This document shows, piece after piece, positions 1-7,769 of a stretch of 47,203 bases of DNA. Origin of the DNA: Marinobacter sp. SS5-14b (GTDB lineage Bacteria; Pseudomonadota; Gammaproteobacteria; Pseudomonadales; Oleiphilaceae); assembly GCF_030541005.1 (NCBI RefSeq), contig NZ_JASSVM010000013.1:1-47203 (forward strand), written 5' to 3'. The position numbers were made by a program, and so were the translations under genes. How positions within the stretch are numbered: position 1 is the first letter of the stretch; each line of letters opens with the position of its first letter. Below the pieces are notes generated by a model, which was given only the letters and a program-made list of their open reading frames with translations, was not told where the DNA came from and did no database searches.

Positions 1-125
1 GGAAATAGGCAAAAATCGAACAAAACAGAGGGTGATAACGCCAAAATCGCGCTTGAATGGCTTTTTTTCGAGTTGAAAAGCGATTCAGCGATAAATCAGG
101 CGTTAATCAGACCCTCCCTAGGTAA
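1..125. other. Foreign sequence abutting truncated hsdS; possible mobile-element end
   Basis: This AT-rich stretch replaces the expected continuation of hsdS. On the minus strand the HsdS-like reading runs through residues LPAKLP and then changes abruptly into REGLINA and a stop. Beyond that no HsdS-like sequence is visible up to the window edge. The sharp change after an otherwise normal N-terminus suggests a recombination or insertion junction near 118-125. Read on the minus strand the new sequence begins GGGAGGGTCTGATTAA, which could be an insertion-sequence terminus, but I cannot assign a family. The rest of any element lies outside the window. Confidence 0.35.
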
Positions 126-425
126 TTTGGCGGGCAGCCTATCAAGCTCCGTTGCTGGAAGGCATTTCTGACCTCTAATTTGGCCTTCGTTTGTCAGTCG
201 CTTTCTCTCCTCCATTACTTCGTCCAGCAGCATACTAGCGGGTGCTTCGTTGGGGGCCTGCTCGACTAACATACCGCGAACAGCCAACTCCAGAATCAAC
301 TCTCGCAGCTTCTTAACCCCAGTCAGCTCAACTTTGCCATTACTCCCCCGGCCACTGCCGGACTTCTTCGTGACCGCCCCAGTCCACAAATCCAGATGCT
401 CGGTAATCAGCTCCCGCGCACTCAC
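96..425 (-). pseudogene. hsdS: Type I restriction-modification specificity subunit HsdS, N-terminal fragment
   Basis: HsdS supplies the DNA target-recognition domains of a type I restriction-modification complex (R2M2S1). Only 109 codons remain of a protein normally about 400-450 residues long. What is left is the conserved N-terminal leader typical of one HsdS subgroup (LRELILELAVRGMLV, then a charged helix). Both target-recognition domains are missing. Translation would start at a GTG (423-425) overlapping the hsdM stop as GTGA, the usual coupling in hsdMS operons. After residue 102 or so the sequence leaves the family and stops within 7 codons. Without an intact HsdS the methylase cannot recognise a site, so the system is probably inactive unless a second hsdS exists elsewhere or past the window edge. 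The identity is fairly sure; the cause of truncation is inferred. Confidence 0.75.
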
Positions 426-1918
426 ACCGCACCCCCGTCCGCGTTCTCACTGCTGTTATGAGAAAGCGCGTCGGCAAGGATGTCCCTCAGCTGGTGGCGG
501 ATTTCCTGGATTTCGGCCTGTTGCTGTTCGTACTTGGCCAGCAGTTCGTCCGGGTCGTGGTTGACCTGTTCGCCCACATGGGGATTCTTGATGTCCAGGT
601 TGAAGTTGCGGGCCTTGATGTCGTCGATGGACACTTTCCAGGCCTGCTCGGTTTCCACCCGGCCTGCGAAGTCGTCGGCCTCGGTGCCCCACCAGTCGAT
701 TTCGGTCTGGAACTCCGAGAACTTCATGGGCCTGGTTTTGCTGTAGTTCTTGTAGCCTTCCGGGTAGGGGTGTTCGTAGTACCACACGGTTTCCGTGGGC
801 TTGCCCTTGGTGAAGAACAGCAGGTTGGTCTTGATGCCGGTGTAGGGGTTAAACACGCCGTTGGGCAGGCGCACGATGGTGTGCAGGTTGCACTCTTCCA
901 GCAGCTTTTCCTTGAGGCGGGTTTTCATGCCTTCGCCGAACAGGAAACCGTCTGGCAGCACCACGGCGGCGCGGCCACCGTCCCGCAGCAGGTGGATGAA
1001 CAGAGTCATGAACAGGTCGGCGGTTTCCCGGGTGCGGAAGGCGCTGGGGAAGTTGGTTTCAATGCCGTCTTCTTCCATGCCGCCGAAGGGCGGGTTGGCC
1101 ACGATAACGTCTACCCGTTCTTTCGGGCCCCAGCTGATGAGCGGGCGGGCCAGGGTGTTGTCGTGCTTTATCTGGTCCGGCACTTCGATGCCGTGCAGAA
1201 TCAGGTTTGTGGTGGCCAGCAGGTGCGGCAGGGGCTTTTTCTCAACGCCATGGATGCTCTTCTGCAGGGTTTGTTCGTCCTGCGGGGTGCTGACGTAGTG
1301 CTTGCGCTTGTGCTCGATGGTGCAGGTAAGGAAGCCGCCGGTGCCGCAGGCCGGGTCCATCACTTTCTCGTCCAGCTTCGGGTCTACCCGGTTGACCATG
1401 AACTCGGTCACTGCCCGCGGGGTGTAGAACTCACCGGCGTTGCCGGCGCTCTGCAGGTCTTTGAGGATTTGCTCGTACATATCGCCCAGCTCGTGGCGCT
1501 CGGCGGATTTGTTGAAGTTGATGCCGTCCTGCAGCTTGTTGATGACCTGGCGCATGAGCTGGCCGGACTTCATGTAGTTGTAGGCGTCCTCGAACACGTT
1601 GCGGATAACCACGCCCCGGTAGTCGTCACCGGCCGGCTCCAGGTTCTGCAGGCCAGGGAACAGGGTGTTGTCGATGAAGTCTTTGAGCTCGTCGCCGGTC
1701 ACGCCTTCCGGGTCCGCGGCCCAGTTGCGCCAGCGCAGGTTTTCCGGAATCGGAGATTTGTAGTCGTCGTAGATCAGCTCCCATTCCTGTTCCCGGTCAT
1801 CGAAGATTTTCAGGAACAGCATCCAGACCAACTGGCCGATGCGCTGGGCGTCGCCGTCCACGCCCACGTCTTTGCGCATGATGTCTTGGATGGATTTTAT
1901 GGTGGTGCTGATAGACAT
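422..1918 (-). CDS. hsdM: Type I restriction-modification system methyltransferase subunit HsdM
   Basis: N6-adenine DNA methyltransferase subunit of a type I restriction-modification system, 498 residues. An N-terminal helical HsdM domain (about residues 5-140) is followed by an N6-MTase domain. The domain carries the AdoMet-binding motif DPACGTGGF (188-196) and the catalytic NPPF motif (275-278). The C-terminal end is a charged helix, as expected for the part that packs against HsdS. The gene lies between hsdR (51 bp upstream) and the truncated hsdS, whose GTG start overlaps its stop. Length and motifs are intact, so the subunit itself should fold. Target recognition depends on an S subunit that is broken here. 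Confidence 0.95.
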   Translation of the reverse strand: MSISTTIKSIQDIMRKDVGVDGDAQRIGQLVWMLFLKIFDDREQEWELIYDDYKSPIPENLRWRNWAADPEGVTGDELKDFIDNTLFPGLQNLEPAGDDYRGVVIRNVFEDAYNYMKSGQLMRQVINKLQDGINFNKSAERHELGDMYEQILKDLQSAGNAGEFYTPRAVTEFMVNRVDPKLDEKVMDPACGTGGFLTCTIEHKRKHYVSTPQDEQTLQKSIHGVEKKPLPHLLATTNLILHGIEVPDQIKHDNTLARPLISWGPKERVDVIVANPPFGGMEEDGIETNFPSAFRTRETADLFMTLFIHLLRDGGRAAVVLPDGFLFGEGMKTRLKEKLLEECNLHTIVRLPNGVFNPYTGIKTNLLFFTKGKPTETVWYYEHPYPEGYKNYSKTRPMKFSEFQTEIDWWGTEADDFAGRVETEQAWKVSIDDIKARNFNLDIKNPHVGEQVNHDPDELLAKYEQQQAEIQEIRHQLRDILADALSHNSSENADGGAV

Positions 1919-1968
1919 AGGTGTTCAGTTCCTGCGTGTTCGGAATGGTGTAAAGCGATAAGTTCGGG

Positions 1969-4392
1969 TCAGGACGTTTGCCGGTAAAGCTCGTCTTCCA
2001 GGTCTTTCACGGCCTCGGTATAGCCGGGCTTGCCCCCGAAGGAGTCCACCAGTTCCATGAGTGAGCCTATCTGACTGAAGGGCGCGAGGGTGAGGATTTT
2101 AACATCTTCGATAGGCTCGATGCCGTCGTCGGTGTACTTGTCCAGCAGGGCGTCCAGAACCTCTTTGCTGGCGCCTTCGTATTTGCTGAAGTAATTCTGC
2201 TTACGCACCTGCTCGGCCCGCTCCTTGCGGCTCAGAGGAGGCTGGTCGTAGACGATGTGACAGATGACATCGAAGGGGTCGGGTTCAGCCCCCAGTTTCT
2301 TGCTGACGTCCTTGATGAGGTCGTCCCACATCACGCCTTGCTCGGCCAGTTCTTCGATGATGGCCTGTTTGCGCTCGGCTTCGTTCCAGCCTTTGAGGAA
2401 GTCGGTGAGGGTGGCGTACTGCTCTTTCACTTTCTTGCGGGTGAAGTCTTTCAGGCTTTCGGTGATGAGCTTGCCGTCTGGGCCGAGGTACTGGACGCGC
2501 TCGGCAATCACCTTGACCTCCACATCGCCCACCACGTACTTCACCCGCTTGGTTTTTTCTTCGTCGCCAGTGGGCCAGGCGGGTGTGCTGTCGTCGCTGT
2601 GCCAGGTTTCGCCGGGCTCAACTTCATAGCCCTCGGCTTCTTCGCATAGCGGCAACTCGGTGTTGTCTGGGGCCAGAGCTTCGTGCTCATCGTCTGGGAC
2701 GATGGAATCGTCGCCTTTCGGTTCGTAGACCTTCACCGGGTCGCCATCGAACGCCGGGTCTGCGAACAGTTCCGTGGCTTTCTTGAAGTCCAGAATGGTG
2801 AACCAGTGCTTGTTGTAGTCGTCGTTGATGCGGGTGCCACGGCCGATAATTTGCTTGAACTCGGTCATGGATTGAATGCGCTGGTCCAGGACGATGAGTT
2901 TGCAGGTCTGGGCGTCTACGCCGGTGGTCATCAGTTTGCTTGTGGTGGCAATGACGGGGTAACGCTCTTCCGGGTTGATGAAGTTGTCCAGCTCGGCCTT
3001 ACCTTCCTGCTCGTCGCCGGTGATGCGCATGACGTACTTGCGGTTCTCTTTCACTCGCTCCGGGTTCAGGTTTACCAGGGTCTGGCGCATGCGTTCTGCG
3101 TGGTCGATGTCTTCGCAGAACACGATGGCTTTCTGGTAGGGGTCGGTTTGTTCGAGGAATTCGGTCACTTTCCTGGCGACCACTTCGGTGCGCTTCTCCA
3201 GAACCAGCTGGCGGTCGAAGTCTTTCTGGTTGTAGATGCGGTCTTCGATGAGCTCGCCGTGCTTGTCGGTCTGGCCCTTGCTGGGGCGCCAGCCTTGCAG
3301 GTCGCGGTCCAGGTCGATGCGCACGACTTTATAGGGTGCCAGGAAGCCGTCTTCGATGCCTTGCTTCAGGGAGTAGGTGTATACCGGCTCGCCGAAGTAG
3401 TCGATGTTGGAGACTTCCTTGGCTTCCTTCGGTGTAGCCGTCAGGCCTATATGGGTGGCGGCTGAGAAGTATTCCAGAATCTGGCGCCAGGCGGAGTCCA
3501 CGGAGGCGCTGCCCCGGTGGCACTCGTCGATAACCACGAGGTCGAAGAAATCCGGGGAGAACTGTTTGTAGATGTTCTGCTCGTCCTCGCTGCCGGTAAC
3601 GGCCTGGTAGAGCGACAGGTAAATTTCGTAGGACGGGTCTACCGTTCGGTTGGTGACCTTGGTCATGGCTTGGCCAAAGGGCTTGAAGTCGTTGTTCTTG
3701 GTCTGGTCTACCAGAATGTTGCGGTCGGCCAGGAACAGGATGCGTTTCTTCTGCTTGGATTTCCACAGCCGCCAGATTATCTGAAAGGCGGTGAAGGTCT
3801 TGCCGGTGCCGGTGGCCATTACTAGCAGAATACGGTTCTGCCCACGGGCCACGGCCTCTACGGTGCGGTTGATGGCGACTGTCTGGTAATAGCGGGGTGT
3901 TCGGCCGCTGCCGTCATCGTAGTACGGCTGCTCGACCGTTTGCCGGGCGGTCTGGTGGATGCCTTTGTGCTGGCAGTAGAGCTGCCAGAGGGTTTCGGGG
4001 GAGGGAAATTCGTCCAGGCTCAGGGTAGTCTCGGTTTGGCCGAAGTGCCCGGTGCGGTCGTGGAACAGGAAACCGTCGCCGTTGCTGCTGAACACGAAGG
4101 GCGCGTCCAGGGCATCGCTGTAGGCCAGAGCCTGCTGCATTCCATCGCCCAGGCTGTGGTTGTTGTCCTTGGCTTCGATGATGGCAATGGGCATGTTCTT
4201 CTTATAACTGAGAACGTAATCGGCCCGGCGACGTTTGCCACGGGTGTGCAGTCTGCCACGCACGATGATGCGGCCAGCGGTGAACGAGACTTCCTCTCGC
4301 ACCTGGCTGTGCATGTCCCAGCCCGCATTCTGCAGGGCTGGGTTGATGTACTTGGTGCAGATGTCCCGCTCTGTGAGCTTTTTCTTGTCCAT
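1969..4392 (-). CDS. hsdR: Type I restriction endonuclease subunit HsdR
   Basis: Motor and nuclease subunit that translocates and cuts unmethylated DNA. Taking the ATG at 4392 (protein starting [10 protein letters not shown], the start I recall for this subgroup) gives 807 residues. An upstream in-frame TTG at 4422 is less likely. The N-terminal nuclease domain shows D58 and the E73-A-K75 core of a PD-(D/E)xK fold. A superfamily 2 helicase follows, with Walker A ATGTGKT (193-199) and a DECH box (289-292), then TATPKEA and the arginine-rich IIGRGTR motif. The C-terminus is the EcoEI-type domain. It is the first gene of hsdR-hsdM-hsdS. The reading frame is intact, so a nuclease with no working specificity subunit would be silent rather than toxic. 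Confidence 0.95.
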   Translation of the reverse strand: MDKKKLTERDICTKYINPALQNAGWDMHSQVREEVSFTAGRIIVRGRLHTRGKRRRADYVLSYKKNMPIAIIEAKDNNHSLGDGMQQALAYSDALDAPFVFSSNGDGFLFHDRTGHFGQTETTLSLDEFPSPETLWQLYCQHKGIHQTARQTVEQPYYDDGSGRTPRYYQTVAINRTVEAVARGQNRILLVMATGTGKTFTAFQIIWRLWKSKQKKRILFLADRNILVDQTKNNDFKPFGQAMTKVTNRTVDPSYEIYLSLYQAVTGSEDEQNIYKQFSPDFFDLVVIDECHRGSASVDSAWRQILEYFSAATHIGLTATPKEAKEVSNIDYFGEPVYTYSLKQGIEDGFLAPYKVVRIDLDRDLQGWRPSKGQTDKHGELIEDRIYNQKDFDRQLVLEKRTEVVARKVTEFLEQTDPYQKAIVFCEDIDHAERMRQTLVNLNPERVKENRKYVMRITGDEQEGKAELDNFINPEERYPVIATTSKLMTTGVDAQTCKLIVLDQRIQSMTEFKQIIGRGTRINDDYNKHWFTILDFKKATELFADPAFDGDPVKVYEPKGDDSIVPDDEHEALAPDNTELPLCEEAEGYEVEPGETWHSDDSTPAWPTGDEEKTKRVKYVVGDVEVKVIAERVQYLGPDGKLITESLKDFTRKKVKEQYATLTDFLKGWNEAERKQAIIEELAEQGVMWDDLIKDVSKKLGAEPDPFDVICHIVYDQPPLSRKERAEQVRKQNYFSKYEGASKEVLDALLDKYTDDGIEPIEDVKILTLAPFSQIGSLMELVDSFGGKPGYTEAVKDLEDELYRQTS

Positions 4393-4592
4393 GTGCTCGC
4401 CGCCGTTACTTCCGATTTGCAACCATCTGGTTTTGCGTGGTTTTGTGGCTTTAGGTTAGCCCATATCGGTAGGTTACAGAAGGTTTGTGTGCTTGATCAC
4501 GCAGAGCTGTTGCTTTCTTGATACCGCAAGAGGTATGTTCCAAATCGCTCAGGAGAGCAAAGGGATAGATCAACGGACAAGGAAACGGAATT

Positions 4593-6848
4593 GTGTCCTA
4601 CCAGTTATACGTTACCGGTGGCTACGGCTTTACCGAAAGGATTCTGCCGTCGTTACTGCACCCCTCCGAAGCGGTTTCCATCGCACAGGATTATTTTTCT
4701 CGTGGTTACCAGGGCGCTCATATAGAGCCCGCACCGGATGCTGGTTTTCGGGTTTTGGAAAAAGCATCCAGCAGTGAGCGCCAGGGAATACTCGATGCCT
4801 TACAAAGCGGGCAGCTGGTGCTTGCCCGCCAGGACAGTGCGCCTTTCGGGCTTTTCACGGAGCGTAACGCCAGCCCTGATCACCTTCGCTCCGATCTGCC
4901 GCAGCCCCTAGTGAGTCGTTTGCGTGAGCGATGGCCAACGGGCACTGGCGGCGGGTTGACCATACGATCAGATTCGCTGCACGCTCCCGCCACACAGGAT
5001 TATCAACTGGCCCCGGAGCCGGTTGCAGCGCCCCTTCCAGGGAAAAGCCCGTACAAACTGACGATTGAGTATCGCTGGCCCGATGGTACCGGCGTTGCAG
5101 ATTTGCCGTTTCAGGTGGGTACAGATCTTGATGGCGTAACAGGAACGTTGAATCATCAGGGCAGCGCCACAGTAGAGGGCTTGAATGGCCGATATGCGAC
5201 AGTTCGGCTGGGTTCCAGTGCCGTGGACGATGCGGTTCGTCAGGAACGCAATACTATAACTGCCGGTTTGCAGCGGTTACTGGAGCAGGAGCGGAGGGAA
5301 ACCGCCGCTAGGGAAATGGTCTACCAGGAACTGCTCGGGTATGAAAAGGGATTAGTGAGCACTGGAGCGCTTTTTCAGGGTGCCTATGATGCTGGAATGG
5401 GGTTGTTTGATTTTGTGGTGGGTGTCAGTGATCTGAGCAACACCACCAAAACCCTTCTGGATGGGCTTAATGCGGCTTGGGCCGCCCATAAAGAGAATGG
5501 AGCTAATAGTTGGTACGAAACATTCCGTACGCTGTATGACGAAAGCCGGAGAGAACGTTGGGTTCGTGCCATCGGGTTCTCTCCTTCAGACATTAGCAGT
5601 GAAGATTTAGCGAAGGCCTACGAGCTGGCGTCTATGGTGATGACTGATGAGAAGCTACGTACAGCGTTGAAAGACTTCACCACCGATTACGCGACTATCC
5701 AGCACCATACCGAGTATACGTACGTTGGTGGTGCAGTAGCATTCGAGTTAGTGTTGGCGGGCTTGCTGGCGGCAACAACGTTGGGGGCCGGGAATGCTGC
5801 CCAGGCTTCCAGCCGTATTCGCCATGCCCGGATACTGGCAGGGCTCGGCCCCGCCTTTGGCCGGTTTGTTGAAGCCCTTAAGCTTCAGGGCTTGCGCAGA
5901 GTTTGGCGGGATGTCGATCTGAGCAAGAATAATCACTTTAAAGACGAAGCCTCCCCGCGCCCGGAGGGGGTTGAGGCTGAGCCTGCCGTACAACGCACAA
6001 CTGGCAGGCCGAAGAAGGCACTACCTCAGTCGCTAGGTGAAGCCAAAAAAATTCTGCAGGATGCTCGAGCCGCCATCATTGCCAACGGCAAGGCACCCCC
6101 ACCTAAATACACCCAGGCTCAGCTACACCAAATTGCCGCAGAGGGTTTTGGCGATGAGAAGTACATCGTTCGTTTGGTGGAGGAACCTCATATCAACCTC
6201 AATGGCCCGAACAACGGAAGGTTGGGAAAGGAAGGCCCTGCCGGTGTGCAGATTTGGTCAACGAGTTTTGATCAGATTGCGCACCTGGATACGGACCCCA
6301 AGCTGATCTCTGAAGCGATGGGTGTGAACTTCAAGCCGGGCGCCAAGTACAAGCTGGCGATCGTTGATCAGGCAGATGCGGTGAAGTATGCGGATGCTGA
6401 AACGATTGTTCCCACATACGGAAATTTAACAAAGTTTGTTGAGGATAAGCTGCCCGGTAAGGTCGAAAATCCCGGATTGGTTAAGGATGTTATGACGCCA
6501 GAATATTCGGGGGAGTATGAGCCGTTAATCAGTAACATGCCTCCAGCTGCATGGAAAAACCCGCAAATACGTAACGCATATTTGAGAAAGGCGGGGCTTG
6601 GCCAGGACGAGATCAAGAAATTTAATACTCGAATTAGTATTCAGGACAATACAGGTGCAAATGAGCATTTTACTGGTAATGGCCTGACCAAAACGACCAA
6701 CTCGACCACAGAACATCCGGTGTATGGCACTGTGGAAGCATTCAGCCTGCATAAGAACCCCAAAACCTTCCGGCAAATGATGGGTATAGAAGGTGGAACC
6801 CAGTGGGTGGAGTTGGTGGACCTAAAACCGATTAATTTTGGAGCTTGA
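4593..6848 (+). CDS. Polymorphic toxin, probable type VI secretion cargo effector
   Basis: 751-residue modular protein of unrecognised family, started by a GTG at 4593 with AAGGA about 9 bases upstream. The N-terminal 110 residues resemble nothing I can name. Residues about 150-205 look like a small Ig- or transthyretin-like beta domain (YKLTIEYRWPDGTG, then LPFQV), seen in many type VI effectors. A helical middle follows, with a hydrophobic glycine-rich stretch near 380-405 that could cross a membrane. The variable C-terminus (about 480-751) begins after a basic linker. It contains Y-I-V-R527, W-S-T-S (555-558) and E603-T-I-V-P, an order and spacing reminiscent of R-S-E class ADP-ribosyltransferases. 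The putative immunity gene starts 2 bases after the stop. No vgrG, hcp or PAAR gene is nearby, so it would be an orphan effector. Toxin nature is inferred from architecture and context. Confidence 0.6.
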   Translation: MSYQLYVTGGYGFTERILPSLLHPSEAVSIAQDYFSRGYQGAHIEPAPDAGFRVLEKASSSERQGILDALQSGQLVLARQDSAPFGLFTERNASPDHLRSDLPQPLVSRLRERWPTGTGGGLTIRSDSLHAPATQDYQLAPEPVAAPLPGKSPYKLTIEYRWPDGTGVADLPFQVGTDLDGVTGTLNHQGSATVEGLNGRYATVRLGSSAVDDAVRQERNTITAGLQRLLEQERRETAAREMVYQELLGYEKGLVSTGALFQGAYDAGMGLFDFVVGVSDLSNTTKTLLDGLNAAWAAHKENGANSWYETFRTLYDESRRERWVRAIGFSPSDISSEDLAKAYELASMVMTDEKLRTALKDFTTDYATIQHHTEYTYVGGAVAFELVLAGLLAATTLGAGNAAQASSRIRHARILAGLGPAFGRFVEALKLQGLRRVWRDVDLSKNNHFKDEASPRPEGVEAEPAVQRTTGRPKKALPQSLGEAKKILQDARAAIIANGKAPPPKYTQAQLHQIAAEGFGDEKYIVRLVEEPHINLNGPNNGRLGKEGPAGVQIWSTSFDQIAHLDTDPKLISEAMGVNFKPGAKYKLAIVDQADAVKYADAETIVPTYGNLTKFVEDKLPGKVENPGLVKDVMTPEYSGEYEPLISNMPPAAWKNPQIRNAYLRKAGLGQDEIKKFNTRISIQDNTGANEHFTGNGLTKTTNSTTEHPVYGTVEAFSLHKNPKTFRQMMGIEGGTQWVELVDLKPINFGA

Positions 6849-6850
6849 GA

Positions 6851-7396
6851 ATGGCGTACCCGAAACTGCCCGAATGGCCGATTATTGATCCTGAAGATCC
6901 TCCTGAGGGCTATCATCGGGTCACCAAGGTAATGAATCCGGAGGACGACACTGCGCCTTGGCATTGTTTCGCTGTGGAGCGTCACCTGATCTTTGCCCAG
7001 AAAGTGTGGGTTAAGCTTGGTGATGATGATCCAGGCGAATTTGTTACTGCGCAATATGAGTTTCCAATTGGCGCTGCCAGATGGTTTGTAGAGACGCTCA
7101 AGCGCTTTTTTCTCGACCCGGATCACCCTAACGCTGTTCCCCGAGGTGCTATCACTATCGAGGAAGAAGTTGACGGTGAAACGCTGGGGGTAACCCGGGG
7201 AGCCCAGTACGGCAGCATGCTAAAGGGGATCCCGGGATACTCACTGGATAATGTGAATCGCTTTGAACATACAACTTTGGGTCCCGATGACAATTGGTGC
7301 CAGATGTTCAAAATGGGCGATCCGTGGTTGTTTGAGCAGGGCTTGCTGGATGCCTTTAAAGACATCGCTGAGCGTCATGAGAGAGGAGAGTTTTAG
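6851..7396 (+). CDS. Putative immunity protein for the adjacent toxin
   Basis: 181-residue soluble, acidic protein with no signal peptide and no family I recognise. The ATG at 6851 is chosen over an in-frame TTG at 6845. It has TGGAG (6839-6843) 7 bases upstream and begins 2 bases after the toxin stop, so the two genes are translationally coupled. This arrangement and the acidic, tryptophan-containing sequence (for example PDDNWCQMFKMGDPWLF) are typical of cognate immunity proteins, which bind and block the toxin domain in the cytoplasm. It could instead be an accessory or chaperone-type protein. The function is inferred from position only. Confidence 0.55.
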   Translation: MAYPKLPEWPIIDPEDPPEGYHRVTKVMNPEDDTAPWHCFAVERHLIFAQKVWVKLGDDDPGEFVTAQYEFPIGAARWFVETLKRFFLDPDHPNAVPRGAITIEEEVDGETLGVTRGAQYGSMLKGIPGYSLDNVNRFEHTTLGPDDNWCQMFKMGDPWLFEQGLLDAFKDIAERHERGEF

Positions 7397-7427
7397 AAAG
7401 GAAGTGGGGCCAAAACGAGGGAGGGAT

Positions 7428-7638
7428 ATGACTCAAGTATTTCCACAATTTAGCCAAAAAAACGACTCGCTTCGAAGTATATGATGCGGATAAAAGTGCA
7501 GCAATTGAGTGTCGGTCCTGGTGGTCAGATATTCCCGGTTTTGAGCCAGTGGAGCCTGAAATGGATGAGGATGAGGACTTTCGAGCATTTCACGGGAAAT
7601 GGACTCACGAAACAGGCGTGAATTGTCTTTATGAATGA
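7428..7638 (+). pseudogene. Frameshifted small hypothetical gene downstream of the immunity gene
   Basis: A strong ribosome-binding site (GGGAGGG) sits just upstream of the ATG at 7428. The frame it opens stops after 18 codons. From 7432 a second frame, offset by one base, runs open for 68 codons to a TGA at 7636-7638. It encodes a well-formed acidic peptide (LKYFHNLAKKTTRFEVYDAD, later EPEMDEDEDF). No start codon lies near the front of that frame. Deleting one base (the A at 7431) would join the ATG directly to it and give an intact protein of about 69 residues. The simplest reading is a single-base insertion right after the start codon, or a sequencing error. It may be a second immunity or accessory gene. 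Confidence 0.5.
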
Positions 7639-7646
7639 ACTGGGAA

Positions 7647-7723
7647 TGGTGCCCCCGGCAGGACTCGAACCTGCTACCTTCCCCTTAGGAGGGGGACGCT
7701 CTATCCAGATGAGCTACGGAGGC
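7647..7723 (-). tRNA. tRNA-Arg (anticodon CCU)
   Basis: The minus strand reads as a complete 77-base tRNA with an encoded CCA end. The acceptor stem GCCTCCG pairs with CGGGGGC (one G-T pair). The anticodon stem-loop is TCCCC-CTCCTAA-GGGGA, giving anticodon CCT, which decodes AGG. The T arm is GCAGG-TTCGAGT-CCTGC. The gene lies 43 bases downstream of the M16 protease and is transcribed in the same direction. Its 3' end faces the restriction and toxin segment on the left, the orientation expected if that segment entered by integration at the tRNA 3' end. Confidence 0.95.
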
Positions 7724-7740
7724 ATTTCAGAAGAGGCGGT

Positions 7741-7769
7741 ATAATAGCCGCCATAGACCTGTGGCTCAA
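7741..7769 (-). promoter_or_regulatory. Promoter candidate for tRNA-Arg
   Basis: On the minus strand TTGAGC (7764-7769) and TATTAT (7741-7746) are separated by exactly 17 bases and lie about 18 bases before the tRNA 5' end. They match the sigma-70 consensus at 4 of 6 and 5 of 6 positions. The -35 box includes the stop codon of the protease gene. The flanks also form a hairpin (arms 7758-7765 and 7773-7780) that could end protease transcription, though it has no U run. Confidence 0.55.

Noticed and set aside
458..1987. Long plus-strand open frame opposite hsdM
   Set aside because: It is the antisense shadow of a clear HsdM with catalytic motifs; its translation is rich in low-complexity V/F/H stretches and has no family features.
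7428..7484. Programmed frameshift in the small gene after the immunity gene
   Set aside because: No slippery run or stimulatory structure is visible at the shift point just after the start codon; a plain indel is simpler.
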